From assembly GCA_016839445.1 (NCBI GenBank), contig JAEOUG010000102.1, forward strand, positions 1 to 32,736: DNA of 32,736 nt. The letters run 5' to 3'. Source of the stretch: Candidatus Thorarchaeota archaeon (lineage in GTDB: Archaea; Asgardarchaeota; Thorarchaeia; Thorarchaeales; Thorarchaeaceae). The translations under genes and the position numbers were made by a program. Below are positions 8,518 through 16,136 of the stretch, piece after piece (the stretch's first letter is position 1; every line of letters starts with the position of its first letter). The notes beneath the pieces are model-generated. The model had not been told where the DNA came from, ran no database searches, and was given only the letters and a program-made list of their open reading frames with translations.

Positions 8518-9468
8518 CTAAGCCTTGGTCCATACTCCATTGCCGAGGTCTCTGACCAAGCCTGCGTTCTTCAGCCCACGTAGAACGACAAGCACGGTTG
8601 TCGAGAGTAGTGAGTCCATCGTTTCCGGTACAGGAACGCTTCTTGCTCGTCGAATGTCAAATACAAGCTGCACGACATCAGCTTCCTCCCTTGCGCCCAG
8701 ATGTGACAGAATGGTGTCCTGCAGGTGAATCACGCCATCCTTGACCGCCTCTATCTGAAGCTTGACATCACGAAAGAGGTATGGGACGTCATGCGATGGG
8801 AGTAAGTAGTCGATTGAGAGCTTGGAGATGGTGTCGAGGGCAGCCCTCTTTGATACGATGCTCCCGCTCAAGTCAACGTAGAATTTCCTGGGATCATTGG
8901 GGTAGTTGTTCACTTCGTCGCCTGAGAAGAGTGCCTTGGTCTCAGGAGCATAGAAAGCGCAATGCCCAGCCGAGTGTCCCCTTGTGGCAACAACCCTAAC
9001 CTTGACTGCGCCCACAGAAATCTCGTCCCCAGATTCCAGCAGGTGATCTGGCTCAATGCCTCTGTAGTTGACACGCAAGGGACCTTTGTCCAGCTTCATC
9101 GCGAACCTTGCCGCTCGGTCCATAAGCAAGCGCTCGTTGAGGAACATCTGGGGATCGCGAAGCAGCTCTGCATCATCTCGATGAATCATCACGGGCGCGC
9201 CGCTATTCCTCTTGAGCCTGCCAGCACCACCAACGTGGTCTGGGTGTCCATGAGTGCAGAGAATTCCTACAAGGTTCTTCCTGACATCCAGTCCCAGGCT
9301 CTTCATCGCGTCGCCAATACGGTCCCCTCCTGGATCCCCTGCTGTTCCTGGGTCAATCACAAGGGCTTCCTCTCCGTCGACCAATAGGTAGCTTGAGATG
9401 AACCCGAATTCTCCAGCGAACTTGCCTCGGACCATGTGAATTCCAGGGACTATTTCGGATGATGCCAT
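8518..9468 (-). CDS. Metallo-beta-lactamase-fold hydrolase with C-terminal winged-helix-like domain
   Basis: 316 aa from ATG 9468. The MBL fold fills about the first 220 residues with the full metal-binding set: CTHGHPDHVGG, the RGHSAGH histidine, the SGDEV aspartate and a C-terminal PSHD histidine. It is therefore probably an active dinuclear-metal hydrolase. The last about 90 residues (KNAGLVRDLGNGVW) look like the winged-helix tail of LACTB2-like MBL proteins, which suggests a nucleic-acid or thioester substrate, but none can be assigned. The ORF track starts at TTG 9519; ATG 9468 fits a TATA box about 29 nt upstream and the usual strand order of the fold. It diverges from the DUF123 gene. 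Confidence 0.88.
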   Translation of the reverse strand: MASSEIVPGIHMVRGKFAGEFGFISSYLLVDGEEALVIDPGTAGDPGGDRIGDAMKSLGLDVRKNLVGILCTHGHPDHVGGAGRLKRNSGAPVMIHRDDAELLRDPQMFLNERLLMDRAARFAMKLDKGPLRVNYRGIEPDHLLESGDEISVGAVKVRVVATRGHSAGHCAFYAPETKALFSGDEVNNYPNDPRKFYVDLSGSIVSKRAALDTISKLSIDYLLPSHDVPYLFRDVKLQIEAVKDGVIHLQDTILSHLGAREEADVVQLVFDIRRARSVPVPETMDSLLSTTVLVVLRGLKNAGLVRDLGNGVWTKA

Positions 9469-9492
9469 GGTGTGCTCAGAACACTCCCAAGA

Positions 9493-9501
9493 CCTTATGA
9501 C
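9493..9501. promoter_or_regulatory. Shared bidirectional TATA element
   Basis: CCTTATGAC on the plus strand reads GTCATAAGG on the minus strand. Its centre is about 31 nt from the ATG at 9528 (plus) and about 29 nt from the ATG at 9468 (minus), suitable for near-leaderless transcription in both directions across the 59-nt intergenic space. Confidence 0.45.
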
Positions 9502-9527
9502 AATATCGTCAATATCCAAGCCAACAA

Positions 9528-9986
9528 ATGAAGGGATTCTATGCGCTTGTCATCCGGGTCAAGAAGACAACAGCTCTGAAGATTGGAACTATGAGGAATC
9601 CAGAGATATCACCCGGAGTTCTTGTCTATGTGGGCTCAGCTCAGGGCTCAGGGTCGACCAGCATCGAGCGGAGGATTGCCAGGCACTTCAGATCTGAGAA
9701 GAAGGTTCATTGGCACATCGACTACCTCCTCGATCTTGTCGGAGGTCCAGAGGGCGCACTCTGGGTGGAGAGCGAGAATGGCTTCGAGTGTTCGCTGGTG
9801 CAAATGCTCGAGAGAAGCCCATCCTTTGAGAGCATCCTGAAGGGGTTTGGTGCCTCTGACTGCCAGGCAGGATGCAACTCTCACCTTCTAAGATACGCGG
9901 GCTCATCTTCGGCAAGGGCGGAGCTGGAACAGATTATTGCTGTGGTTGGCTTCGAGTCGCATTGGACAGATAGCGGAGAATTCTAG
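9528..9986 (+). CDS. DUF123-family GIY-YIG-like protein
   Basis: 152 aa. It matches the archaeal DUF123 family, which occurs alone or fused to endonuclease III and has a GIY-YIG-like core. Seen here: an N-terminal YALVIRV strand, GVLVYVGSAQG (the GIY-YIG-like strands, residues about 27-40), a basic helix RRIARHFR, HWHIDYLL, and the diagnostic C-terminal FGASDCQAGCNSHLL with its Cys/His cluster. The family is probably a nuclease or nucleic-acid-binding protein, but catalysis is unproven. ATG at 9528 is the first start codon and lies about 30 nt from the TATA element shared with the MBL gene. Confidence 0.88.
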   Translation: MKGFYALVIRVKKTTALKIGTMRNPEISPGVLVYVGSAQGSGSTSIERRIARHFRSEKKVHWHIDYLLDLVGGPEGALWVESENGFECSLVQMLERSPSFESILKGFGASDCQAGCNSHLLRYAGSSSARAELEQIIAVVGFESHWTDSGEF

Positions 9987-10049
9987 TCGCTTAATCAGCA
10001 AGTGTTAAATGGCGTGTATGCGGTTTGCCACTATAGGAGGACTTACACC

Positions 10050-10265
10050 TTGCCTGATTGGAGGAGCGTTTTCCAAGATCTAAAAGCAACGGGCCAGACA
10101 TTCACTGTCTACCTGAGGTATATGCAGAAGGATACTCTGGCCAAGATTCCTAACGTGAGGGTTCAAGAAGTCCTAGATGATTATGTACGTCTGGAGAACC
10201 CGAGTGGACAAGGAATTCTAGGTTACGAGGACATACTCTACATATCCATCCCGAGACAGATGTAG
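10050..10265 (+). CDS. Small hypothetical protein, possible SH3/Sm-like beta barrel
   Basis: 71 aa from TTG 10050; family not recognised. I prefer this start because AGGAGG lies 9 nt upstream (10035-10040). The ORF track's GTG 10002 (87 aa) is the alternative, but it has no ribosome site. After a short helix (DWRSVFQDL) the pattern is five short strands (TFTVYLRYM, IPNVRVQEVLDD, YVRLEN, GILGY, DILYISI), spaced like the small barrels of Sm/Hfq- or SH3-type proteins. That fold assignment is inference from the strand pattern, not a motif match. The gene precedes the PH-like protein on the same strand by about 100 nt, with a separate TATA-like sequence between them. Confidence 0.6.
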   Translation: MPDWRSVFQDLKATGQTFTVYLRYMQKDTLAKIPNVRVQEVLDDYVRLENPSGQGILGYEDILYISIPRQM

Positions 10266-10368
10266 GGCCAATCACTGTGCATGCATGGTGCCGTACGGCC
10301 AATGTTTTAATGCGCAGCTGTCCCTCTCTAGTCAGCATTGAGATTAGTATTGGTAGGTGCTTGTTGAC

Positions 10369-11328
10369 GTGTCATCACTTGTGTACATACCTTTGGAGAA
10401 TGAAAGAGTCCTAGCTCAGTCCCCTGAGTACTACCTCACGAATTATCGCCTCATTCAGTTCGATCATGGAACTAGGTCAAGCGTGAGTATTCCGCTTCAC
10501 ATAATCAAGGAGTACAAGCTGACTCCAAGATCCGCCATGTTCAAGGTCACGAACGGGATAGTCAACGTGGTAGGAAACATGGTCCGTAGGGAGGAGTTGA
10601 GGTCCGCTCTGGGATTGAGGGAATATGACGGACTCACTGCAGGCATGTATAGGAAAATATGTGAAGTGAGCGGGATTCCCTTTGTACATCCAGATCATCC
10701 CTACAACAGATGGAGCACTATAGGATTCCATCGTCCCTTTTCACGACACTTCTACTCCACCTTCGCGTGGCTCAAGGACGAAGAGGTCTTCACGTACTAT
10801 CCGGACAACTTCATTCTGACGAACTACCGGCTCTATCAGCAGGACTTCAAAACGGGAAGGCTGTTCCTGTTCCCACTGTACATGGTAGAGACTTTCGAGT
10901 CTAGGAGCGGCCGACTCAGAATCAAGGCAACCACAGGGAGGTTCGACATCAAGGCAGTGGTGCCCAGACAGGACCACCTTGTGTCTGTCTGGCAGGCAAG
11001 GCTTTGGGACAGACTACCAAGAGAGCATCACGACTGGCTAGTTCGACCGTTTAGCTATATCACTCCTCATCACCCATTGTCACAGTACGAGGTAAGTGAC
11101 CAGGCAATGGTTACTCCAAGCCCAGTGGCGAGGGAAACCAGTCAGGAAATGGAGGCAGCAGCAGGTTCTGCCGGCGCAGGAACTGTCTTTGTCAAGCCCG
11201 TCATCAAGGACTCCTGCACCAATTGCGGTGCACCCATGTCTTGGGAGAGAATCGATTGGACTGGACCTGATCAGTACGCCTGTCCGTCCTGCGGACATCC
11301 ACACAGAGTGGACTACATCAGAATGTAG
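10369..11328 (+). CDS. Tandem PH/GRAM-like domain protein with C-terminal zinc ribbon
   Basis: 319 aa from GTG 10369, which has TAGGTG 9 nt upstream; GTG 10357 adds four residues. Two similar about 75-residue units are visible, each with the hallmark LTNYRL (23-28 and 150-155) followed by a short turn, a SIPLHII / LFPLYMV strand and a last strand before a C-terminal helix. This is the pattern of bacterial PH, GRAM and GLUE-type domains, in which LTN.R. is common. A low-complexity linker (about 245-280) leads to a zinc ribbon with C283, C286, C305 and C308 (CTNCG...CPSCG). PH-like domains often bind lipids or proteins, and the ribbon suggests a partner-binding module. There is no TM segment. 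The exact family is not recognised. Its 3' end faces the AOR gene at 4 nt. Confidence 0.78.
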   Translation: MSSLVYIPLENERVLAQSPEYYLTNYRLIQFDHGTRSSVSIPLHIIKEYKLTPRSAMFKVTNGIVNVVGNMVRREELRSALGLREYDGLTAGMYRKICEVSGIPFVHPDHPYNRWSTIGFHRPFSRHFYSTFAWLKDEEVFTYYPDNFILTNYRLYQQDFKTGRLFLFPLYMVETFESRSGRLRIKATTGRFDIKAVVPRQDHLVSVWQARLWDRLPREHHDWLVRPFSYITPHHPLSQYEVSDQAMVTPSPVARETSQEMEAAAGSAGAGTVFVKPVIKDSCTNCGAPMSWERIDWTGPDQYACPSCGHPHRVDYIRM

Positions 11329-11332
11329 ATGC

Positions 11333-13222
11333 CTAGCTGAAGTCCCGGGCCCATCCCAAGTCAAGCCGCTTGATGGTCGCGTCAGTCGGTAGACCGGTCT
11401 CGAGATCCCATCCCCTTAGTGTATAGTAGTCTCTCAGCATTGGCTCGAGATCCACGACCTGTCCCTTACCAGGACCTTCGGGCATTGGCTCTTTCGTGAA
11501 TCTGTCAGGGAGGTTATCATCCGCCTTGCCAATGCCTTCTCGGGCATTGAATATGCGCTTGAGTGTGACCTGTCGCTCGGCGATCCTGGTGAGATTCTCC
11601 ACCTTCGAGAAGTGCTTCTCACCTGTTGCCAGAGGTAGCATCTCAGCGAAGTCCTCCATCCAGAAGATGGGAGGCCAGGACACGGAATACCAGCATACAA
11701 TCAAGGTGTCCCGGATGCAGTATGCATTCTCGCTCTCTACCACTGCGGTGGCCTTGTACTTCTCCGTATACGGATCGATGATCTCCGGGAGCTTGTCAGC
11801 ACCCCATCGCTTCGCAGCTACGTCTTCATAGCCCAGCTGGTCAACGACAACAAGACTTCTGAGGTGATCCGCTCCGCGGGCGGCCGTAGCATGGCCAAGC
11901 CCGATGCTTCTGTGGGTTCTACCATCCTGTCCTGACACTTCCATTCCTTTCACGTGAATGGCGAACTTCTCAGTACCTCTACCCAAGCGCTCTGCAGCGA
12001 TCCTGCTACCCTCAGCTAGAAGGTCACCGAAACCATCACGCTTCCCAATCATCTCAAGGAGCTTGATGGTCTGTTCGTTGTCGCCCCAAGCCAGCTCCAC
12101 CCCACCGGTATCATCCACTCCAATTGCTCCCTTCACATAGGACTCTATGGCGAAGCCAATTGTCGCGCCTGCAGATATGATGTCCATGCCGTATCTGTTG
12201 CAGATCTGGTTCGCCTTCAGTGTGGTAGCATAGTCATCGATTCCGAGTGAGCTGCCGAAGGCCATGAGACCCTCATACTCAGGCCCTTCTTCGAGAGTCC
12301 CAGAGAAGGGACCATCAGGGATGTAGTTCATCTTCTTGCAGCCCAGACTGCAACCAAAACACGCGCGGTCTGTCACCGTGAATCGCGGCCGGATGTAGTC
12401 ACCGCTGAGCTTCTCCCAACCTTCGAAGACTCCGGTCTGGTGGTTGAGTGTTGGAAGCTCCCCAATCTCCTGCTTCACTGCAGTCAGAACCCATGTCCCC
12501 CACTTCCCCATTTCTCTTGCTTGGGGGTTCTCTCGTACCCTAGAGTGCGCCTTCTTGGCCAGTTCAGTGAATGCTTCACGATCATGGACTTCAACTGCAC
12601 CATGTCCGCGGACTGCTATAGCTTTCACATTCTTCGAACCTAGGACTGCCCCCATACCTGTTCGTCCAGCAGCACGAGCATGGTTGATGATGAGAGAGGA
12701 GAAGCGTACCAGTCTCTCACCGGCGGGACCAATCGCTGCAACCTGGTAGTCAGGGTCATGGTTCTTCTTCTTGATGGCCTCAGTCGCCTCATTCGTTGTC
12801 AGACCCCACAGATCCCCGGCATCCCGAATCTGGAGATCGGAGTCATGAATGTCAATGAAAACGGGCCTCTCAGACTTCCCCTCAACCACCAGCATGTCGT
12901 AACCGGCAAACTTGAGCTCGGCGCCAAGGAAGCCACCTACGTGGCTTTCCCCCCAAATTCCGGTGAGTGGCGCCTTGGAGATGAACACAGTCCTTCCACT
13001 CATTGGCCATAGTGTTCCTGTGATAGGGCCAGTCCCCAGAATGAGCTTGTTGCTGCTACTAAGGGGGTCCGTACCGGCACGTACCTCCTCGAAGAGGAGT
13101 CGTGCTCCGAAACCATCGCCACCGATGTAGTCCTTAATCCATTCCTTCGGAAGCGGCTGAATCTTGAATGTGCCATCCGTCAGGTTGACTCGCAGAATCC
13201 TCTCATGATATCCACCGGGCAC
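11333..13222 (-). CDS. aor: Tungsten-containing aldehyde:ferredoxin oxidoreductase family protein
   Basis: 629 aa from GTG 13222; the track's 679-aa version starts within the upstream gene. GTG 13222 is preceded by GAGGTGA (7-nt spacer), which overlaps the ferredoxin stop codon. AOR-family domains are in order: N-terminal domain with RVNLTDG and IGGDGFGARLL, the pterin-binding region with GRTGMGAVLGSKNVKA, the [4Fe-4S] ligands C288, C291 and C295 (CFGCSLGC) with the fourth, C510, in the IRDTLIVCW region, and ARGADHLRS. The family oxidises aldehydes (or related substrates) with a W-bispterin cofactor and passes electrons to ferredoxin. Substrate type (AOR, GOR or WOR-like) cannot be told from motifs. 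It forms an operon with the polyferredoxin gene upstream, its likely electron partner. Confidence 0.95.
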   Translation of the reverse strand: MPGGYHERILRVNLTDGTFKIQPLPKEWIKDYIGGDGFGARLLFEEVRAGTDPLSSSNKLILGTGPITGTLWPMSGRTVFISKAPLTGIWGESHVGGFLGAELKFAGYDMLVVEGKSERPVFIDIHDSDLQIRDAGDLWGLTTNEATEAIKKKNHDPDYQVAAIGPAGERLVRFSSLIINHARAAGRTGMGAVLGSKNVKAIAVRGHGAVEVHDREAFTELAKKAHSRVRENPQAREMGKWGTWVLTAVKQEIGELPTLNHQTGVFEGWEKLSGDYIRPRFTVTDRACFGCSLGCKKMNYIPDGPFSGTLEEGPEYEGLMAFGSSLGIDDYATTLKANQICNRYGMDIISAGATIGFAIESYVKGAIGVDDTGGVELAWGDNEQTIKLLEMIGKRDGFGDLLAEGSRIAAERLGRGTEKFAIHVKGMEVSGQDGRTHRSIGLGHATAARGADHLRSLVVVDQLGYEDVAAKRWGADKLPEIIDPYTEKYKATAVVESENAYCIRDTLIVCWYSVSWPPIFWMEDFAEMLPLATGEKHFSKVENLTRIAERQVTLKRIFNAREGIGKADDNLPDRFTKEPMPEGPGKGQVVDLEPMLRDYYTLRGWDLETGLPTDATIKRLDLGWARDFS

Positions 13223-13229
13223 CAGTGAT

Positions 13230-13718
13230 TCACCTCTGCTTCGCTGTGCGCTCAATTTCCTTGAGATAGCCAGCAATCTTCCTATGTCTGTCCACCCTTC
13301 CTGTCGTAGAAACCTCACCGTAGGTGATGGCACCCGTAGGGCAAATCCTCGCACACTCAGGATCCCCTCCACAGTGATCGCACTTGATTATCCTCATTCG
13401 GACTGCATCAAGCAGGATTACGCCATTCACACAAGCACCTACACAAGACTTGCAGAGGATGCATTTGTCCTCATCAAGGTAGGTCATCTTTGTGACTGGG
13501 TCCATACGCATTGCATAGACAGGGCACACATCGACGCAGGGAGCTGTTTCACAGGGACCGCACACGTTAGGAACATCAAGTCCCAGATCATCGTACTTCA
13601 CTATCTTGAGCCGCGCAAGGCTCGGCTGAAACTTGCCTTCTTTGGCTGCGGAGCAAGCGAGCTCACAGATTCTGCATCCTGTGCACTTCGTGTAATCCAC
13701 TATGAGTTGAGATGGCAT
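13230..13718 (-). CDS. Four-cluster [4Fe-4S] ferredoxin-type electron-transfer protein
   Basis: 162 aa from ATG 13718, which has AAGGTGA 5 nt upstream; the track's GTG 13727 overlaps that ribosome site. Sixteen cysteines fall in four groups: CTGCRICELAC (12-22), CGPCETAPCVDVC, CILCKSCVGAC and CDHCGGDPECARIC, as in HycB/DmsB-like iron-sulfur subunits. Soluble, no signal or TM. It probably carries electrons from the downstream AOR-family enzyme; the two genes are 7 nt apart and the AOR ribosome site lies across this gene's stop codon. A TATA-like CATTTTAGA sits about 45 nt upstream of the start, divergent from the acidic-protein promoter. Confidence 0.93.
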   Translation of the reverse strand: MPSQLIVDYTKCTGCRICELACSAAKEGKFQPSLARLKIVKYDDLGLDVPNVCGPCETAPCVDVCPVYAMRMDPVTKMTYLDEDKCILCKSCVGACVNGVILLDAVRMRIIKCDHCGGDPECARICPTGAITYGEVSTTGRVDRHRKIAGYLKEIERTAKQR

Positions 13719-13758
13719 GGGAGTCACCTTGAGGGAATAGCAGAGTCAACCTCGTGGC

Positions 13759-13812
13759 TCTAAAATGCTTTGGCAGCTGGCAATCGGCGCCCTGCTTCTG
13801 CACGTTTTATTA
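13759..13812. promoter_or_regulatory. Divergent promoter region for ferredoxin/AOR and acidic-protein genes
   Basis: The minus strand has CATTTTAGA near 13759-13767, about 45 nt from ATG 13718. The plus strand has GTTTTATTA at 13804-13812, about 38 nt from ATG 13847, with GGGTG just before that ATG. Two separate elements serve the two directions. Confidence 0.5.
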
Positions 13813-13846
13813 GGGCACGTGCCTCACCAACGGATAGGGTGCAACA

Positions 13847-14263
13847 ATGGCTGTGAATGAGTCTAAAGATAGGGAAGAAGGTGCCAAAGGCAAGAAGCGA
13901 TCGGACCACACAGAAGTTGAGTTCGAGTTCGGTAACATTGAGTTCGAGGCAAAGGGTCGCAGTGTTGTCGTCGAGAGAATGTTCAGGCTACTCCTAGAGA
14001 AGATCGAAAGCGGCTCCTTGGTTGCTTCGTTCACACTCCAAGATATCGATGACGAAGAGGAAGAGGAGGAAGAAGAAGAGGAGGTATCTTTCGAGGATGT
14101 GGATGAGTACGAGGAACTCCCCGATACTGAGTTGGCAGAGGACATAGCAGAAGAGGAGCCATCCTTCGACGATGTTGTCGAGCCACCTCCGAGCTGGGAT
14201 ACTCTAGAGAGTGAGGAACCAGAAGTTTCAGACGCAGAGAAAGAGGAGTTTGATCTAGAGTAG
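13847..14263 (+). CDS. Acidic small protein of unknown function
   Basis: 138 aa, no family recognised. Residues about 22-62 contain an alternating beta segment followed by a helix (EVEFEFGNIEFEAKG then VVVERMFRLLLEKI). This pattern is seen in several small archaeal proteins but is not a named motif I can vouch for. From residue about 68 the chain is extremely acidic: a run of about ten Glu (IDDEEEEEE), then Asp/Glu/Pro-rich sequence to the end. The tail is probably disordered and could bind basic proteins or RNA-binding partners; that is inference. ATG 13847 follows GGGTG and a TATA box. Its 3' end faces ilvE with 3 nt between stop codons. The long minus-strand ORF 13810-14145 (Ser-rich) is its shadow. 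Confidence 0.8.
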   Translation: MAVNESKDREEGAKGKKRSDHTEVEFEFGNIEFEAKGRSVVVERMFRLLLEKIESGSLVASFTLQDIDDEEEEEEEEEEVSFEDVDEYEELPDTELAEDIAEEEPSFDDVVEPPPSWDTLESEEPEVSDAEKEEFDLE

Positions 14264-14266
14264 GTC

Positions 14267-15334
14267 CTAGTTCACGTCGACCACCCACCCATATGGGTCG
14301 TCTATCTCACCAGTCTGAATTCGAGTCAAATCATTGAAGAGCCTTTGAGTAAGTTGCCCGGTAGCTCGTCCAGCAATCTCGTATCTGGTACCTTTGAACC
14401 AGAGCGAGCCAATCGGAGCGATAACGGCCGCAGTGCCGCAGCCGAACATCTCTCTGATTGCTCCAGTGTCTATACCCTCAATCACCTCATCTATTGAGAT
14501 TGGCCGCTCACTAACCTGCATTCCATAGTCACGAGCCAGGGTAATCACGGAGTCCCTAGTTATTCCATGAAGGATTGTGTCGCTTAGAGGCGGAGTGACC
14601 ACCTCTTCTTCAGTCACCACGAATACGTTGCTTGTGCCCATTTCTTCGAGCCACTTGCGTTCGTGGGCGTCTAGCCAGAGAACCTGTGATGTGCCCACTT
14701 CCTGAGCCTTCGTTCCGGCATAAAGACTCGCCGCGTAGTTACCCATTGTCTTGGCGGCTCCAACACCCCCCCTGACAGCCCTGACGTGATCTGTGCTGAC
14801 ATAGATGTCCACCGGGCTGAAGCCGCCCTTGAAGTATGGTCCAACCGGGGCCAGAACGACGAAGTAGAGGTACGAAGAAGCTGGCTTCACTCCCAGCTTC
14901 GGTTCGGTGGCAATCATCGTGGGCCGGACATAGAGAGAGCTGCCAGGAACCTGTGGAATCCAGTCCCTTTCAATCCGCAGCAACTCCTTGAGACTCTCAA
15001 TGCCAAAGATGGGGTCTATCCGTGGCATCACCATTCTATCAGCAGACTGAATCAGGCGCTCGAAGTTCCTTTCAGGCCTGAAGAGGAGGACTCTCTCTCC
15101 CCGTCGATATGCCTTCATCCCCTCGAATATCCCCTGGCCATAGTGGAGGCAGAGAGCTGCGGGACTAAGCGACAAGTCACGGAAGGGATGGATTCTCGCA
15201 TCCTTCCATTCGCCATCTGAATAAGTGGCCGAGAGCATATGATCGCTGAAGACAGTACCGAAAGGAATCTGAAGCACGTCTGCAGGCTTCTCACGCCTCA
15301 TATCTTCAGCCACAAGTTCAATGTCGAGCTTCAT
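14267..15334 (-). CDS. ilvE: Branched-chain amino-acid aminotransferase (fold-type IV PLP enzyme)
   Basis: 355 aa from ATG 15334 (MKLDIELVAED). The track's 381-aa form begins at ATG 15412 and would read through a TATA-like CTTAAG at 15371. Family landmarks: LHYGQGIFEGMKAYR (63-77), FRPERNFERL (85-94), YVRPTMIAT, the PLP lysine K195 in VGAAKTMGNY, EEMGTSNVFVV and the C-terminal FGCGTAAVIAPIG phosphate-binding segment. The length and the internal FEGMKAY form fit IlvE of the eukaryote/bacterial BCAT2 type rather than D-amino-acid transaminase. It interconverts Leu/Ile/Val and their 2-oxo acids using glutamate, which fits the gdhA gene nearby. It is monocistronic and converges with the acidic-protein gene. 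Confidence 0.93.
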   Translation of the reverse strand: MKLDIELVAEDMRREKPADVLQIPFGTVFSDHMLSATYSDGEWKDARIHPFRDLSLSPAALCLHYGQGIFEGMKAYRRGERVLLFRPERNFERLIQSADRMVMPRIDPIFGIESLKELLRIERDWIPQVPGSSLYVRPTMIATEPKLGVKPASSYLYFVVLAPVGPYFKGGFSPVDIYVSTDHVRAVRGGVGAAKTMGNYAASLYAGTKAQEVGTSQVLWLDAHERKWLEEMGTSNVFVVTEEEVVTPPLSDTILHGITRDSVITLARDYGMQVSERPISIDEVIEGIDTGAIREMFGCGTAAVIAPIGSLWFKGTRYEIAGRATGQLTQRLFNDLTRIQTGEIDDPYGWVVDVN

Positions 15335-15412
15335 GGCAGTCTCACTGTGAGTGGAGAATCGTTCCTTCCTCTTAAGGCCGAGGGTTCCCACTCCTGATGC
15401 GTCACAAAACAT

Positions 15413-15418
15413 CTTAAG
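15413..15418. promoter_or_regulatory. TATA-like CTTAAG upstream of the coiled-coil protein gene
   Basis: Palindromic CTTAAG lies about 47 nt before the ATG at 15463. A start site about 26 nt on would leave a leader of about 23 nt with AAGGAG. A second CTTAAG at 15371-15376 is placed to serve ilvE on the minus strand. Confidence 0.4.
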
Positions 15419-15462
15419 TTGCCGAAGTGAAGCACTCTCAATCTGATAAGGAGCTTTGAATC

Positions 15463-16068
15463 ATGAGCCACCGCGAAGGGGCCCCTGCTGAAGACCCATT
15501 CCATATGGACCCGAAGGATGTCCTCTCACAGTACAGCGTTGAGTGGGTATCTCTGAGAAAGTCGTATGATGAACTGAAGGAGCGGCTCAGCGAGGTTCAG
15601 GCGGAGTTGAGCGCACTCGATCGGAGACTCGAGATGGGCGTGATGGATGACCAGCAGCACATCAAGCAGTACCGAGAGAAGTGGGCAGAGTCAACCCAGA
15701 TGATACAGGTAAAGCGTGAAGTCGAGAGTAGGCTCTTCGAAATACAGAGAGAGATTCGTGCAGCAAATCGCCAGTTGAAGAAGCAAGAGGAAGAGCGAGT
15801 CAGGCGGGAACGAATAGAGCAGGAGCGCGCCAACGCGATGATTGAGTGGATGTCGCTCAAACAGGGCTTCGACTTGGTAGGTCAGCGAAGAAAGGAAATC
15901 AACGCCGCAACAGACAACCTTGAGAGAGAGCGTAGGAGCGGGGCCATTTCAGAACAAGAATACAGGCAGAAGAGAGTAGAGCAGATCCAGCAGCTTGCCG
16001 AATTGCGCACCGTTGAGTCAGATGTGAAGAACCGTCTTGCGGAGTTGCTGGCAGTCATCCGGGGATAG
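15463..16068 (+). CDS. Coiled-coil protein made of two tandem about 75-residue repeats
   Basis: 201 aa, no named family. Two copies of the same unit are offset by exactly 101 residues without gaps: EWVSL (27-31) / EWMSL (128-132), a turn with RLEMGVMDDQQH (55-66) / RRSGAISEQEY (157-167), and RLFEIQREI (90-98) / RLAELLAVI (191-199). Each unit looks like two antiparallel helices joined by a G-(V/A)-(M/I)-(D/S) turn similar to SHOCT motifs. A very charged linker (QEEERVRRERIEQER) joins them. No TM segment, so probably a cytoplasmic scaffold or adaptor. ATG 15463 is preceded by AAGGAG about 9 nt upstream. It converges with gdhA, and a hairpin lies in the 68-nt gap. Confidence 0.82.
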   Translation: MSHREGAPAEDPFHMDPKDVLSQYSVEWVSLRKSYDELKERLSEVQAELSALDRRLEMGVMDDQQHIKQYREKWAESTQMIQVKREVESRLFEIQREIRAANRQLKKQEEERVRRERIEQERANAMIEWMSLKQGFDLVGQRRKEINAATDNLERERRSGAISEQEYRQKRVEQIQQLAELRTVESDVKNRLAELLAVIRG

Positions 16069-16089
16069 CAGTGCAGAGTGCACGAGTCT

Positions 16090-16126
16090 GAAAGAAAGAG
16101 GAGGCAGGACCCGCATGGAGTCCTGC
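16090..16126 (-). terminator. Hairpin plus pyrimidine tract downstream of gdhA
   Basis: On the minus strand GCAGGAC and GTCCTGC form a perfect 7-bp stem around a 9-nt loop, about 10 nt after the gdhA stop. CTCCTCTTTCTTTC follows. The U-rich side faces the gdhA transcript, so I assign it to gdhA, although it also lies in the convergent gap. Confidence 0.45.
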
Positions 16127-16136
16127 GTAATCAAAT

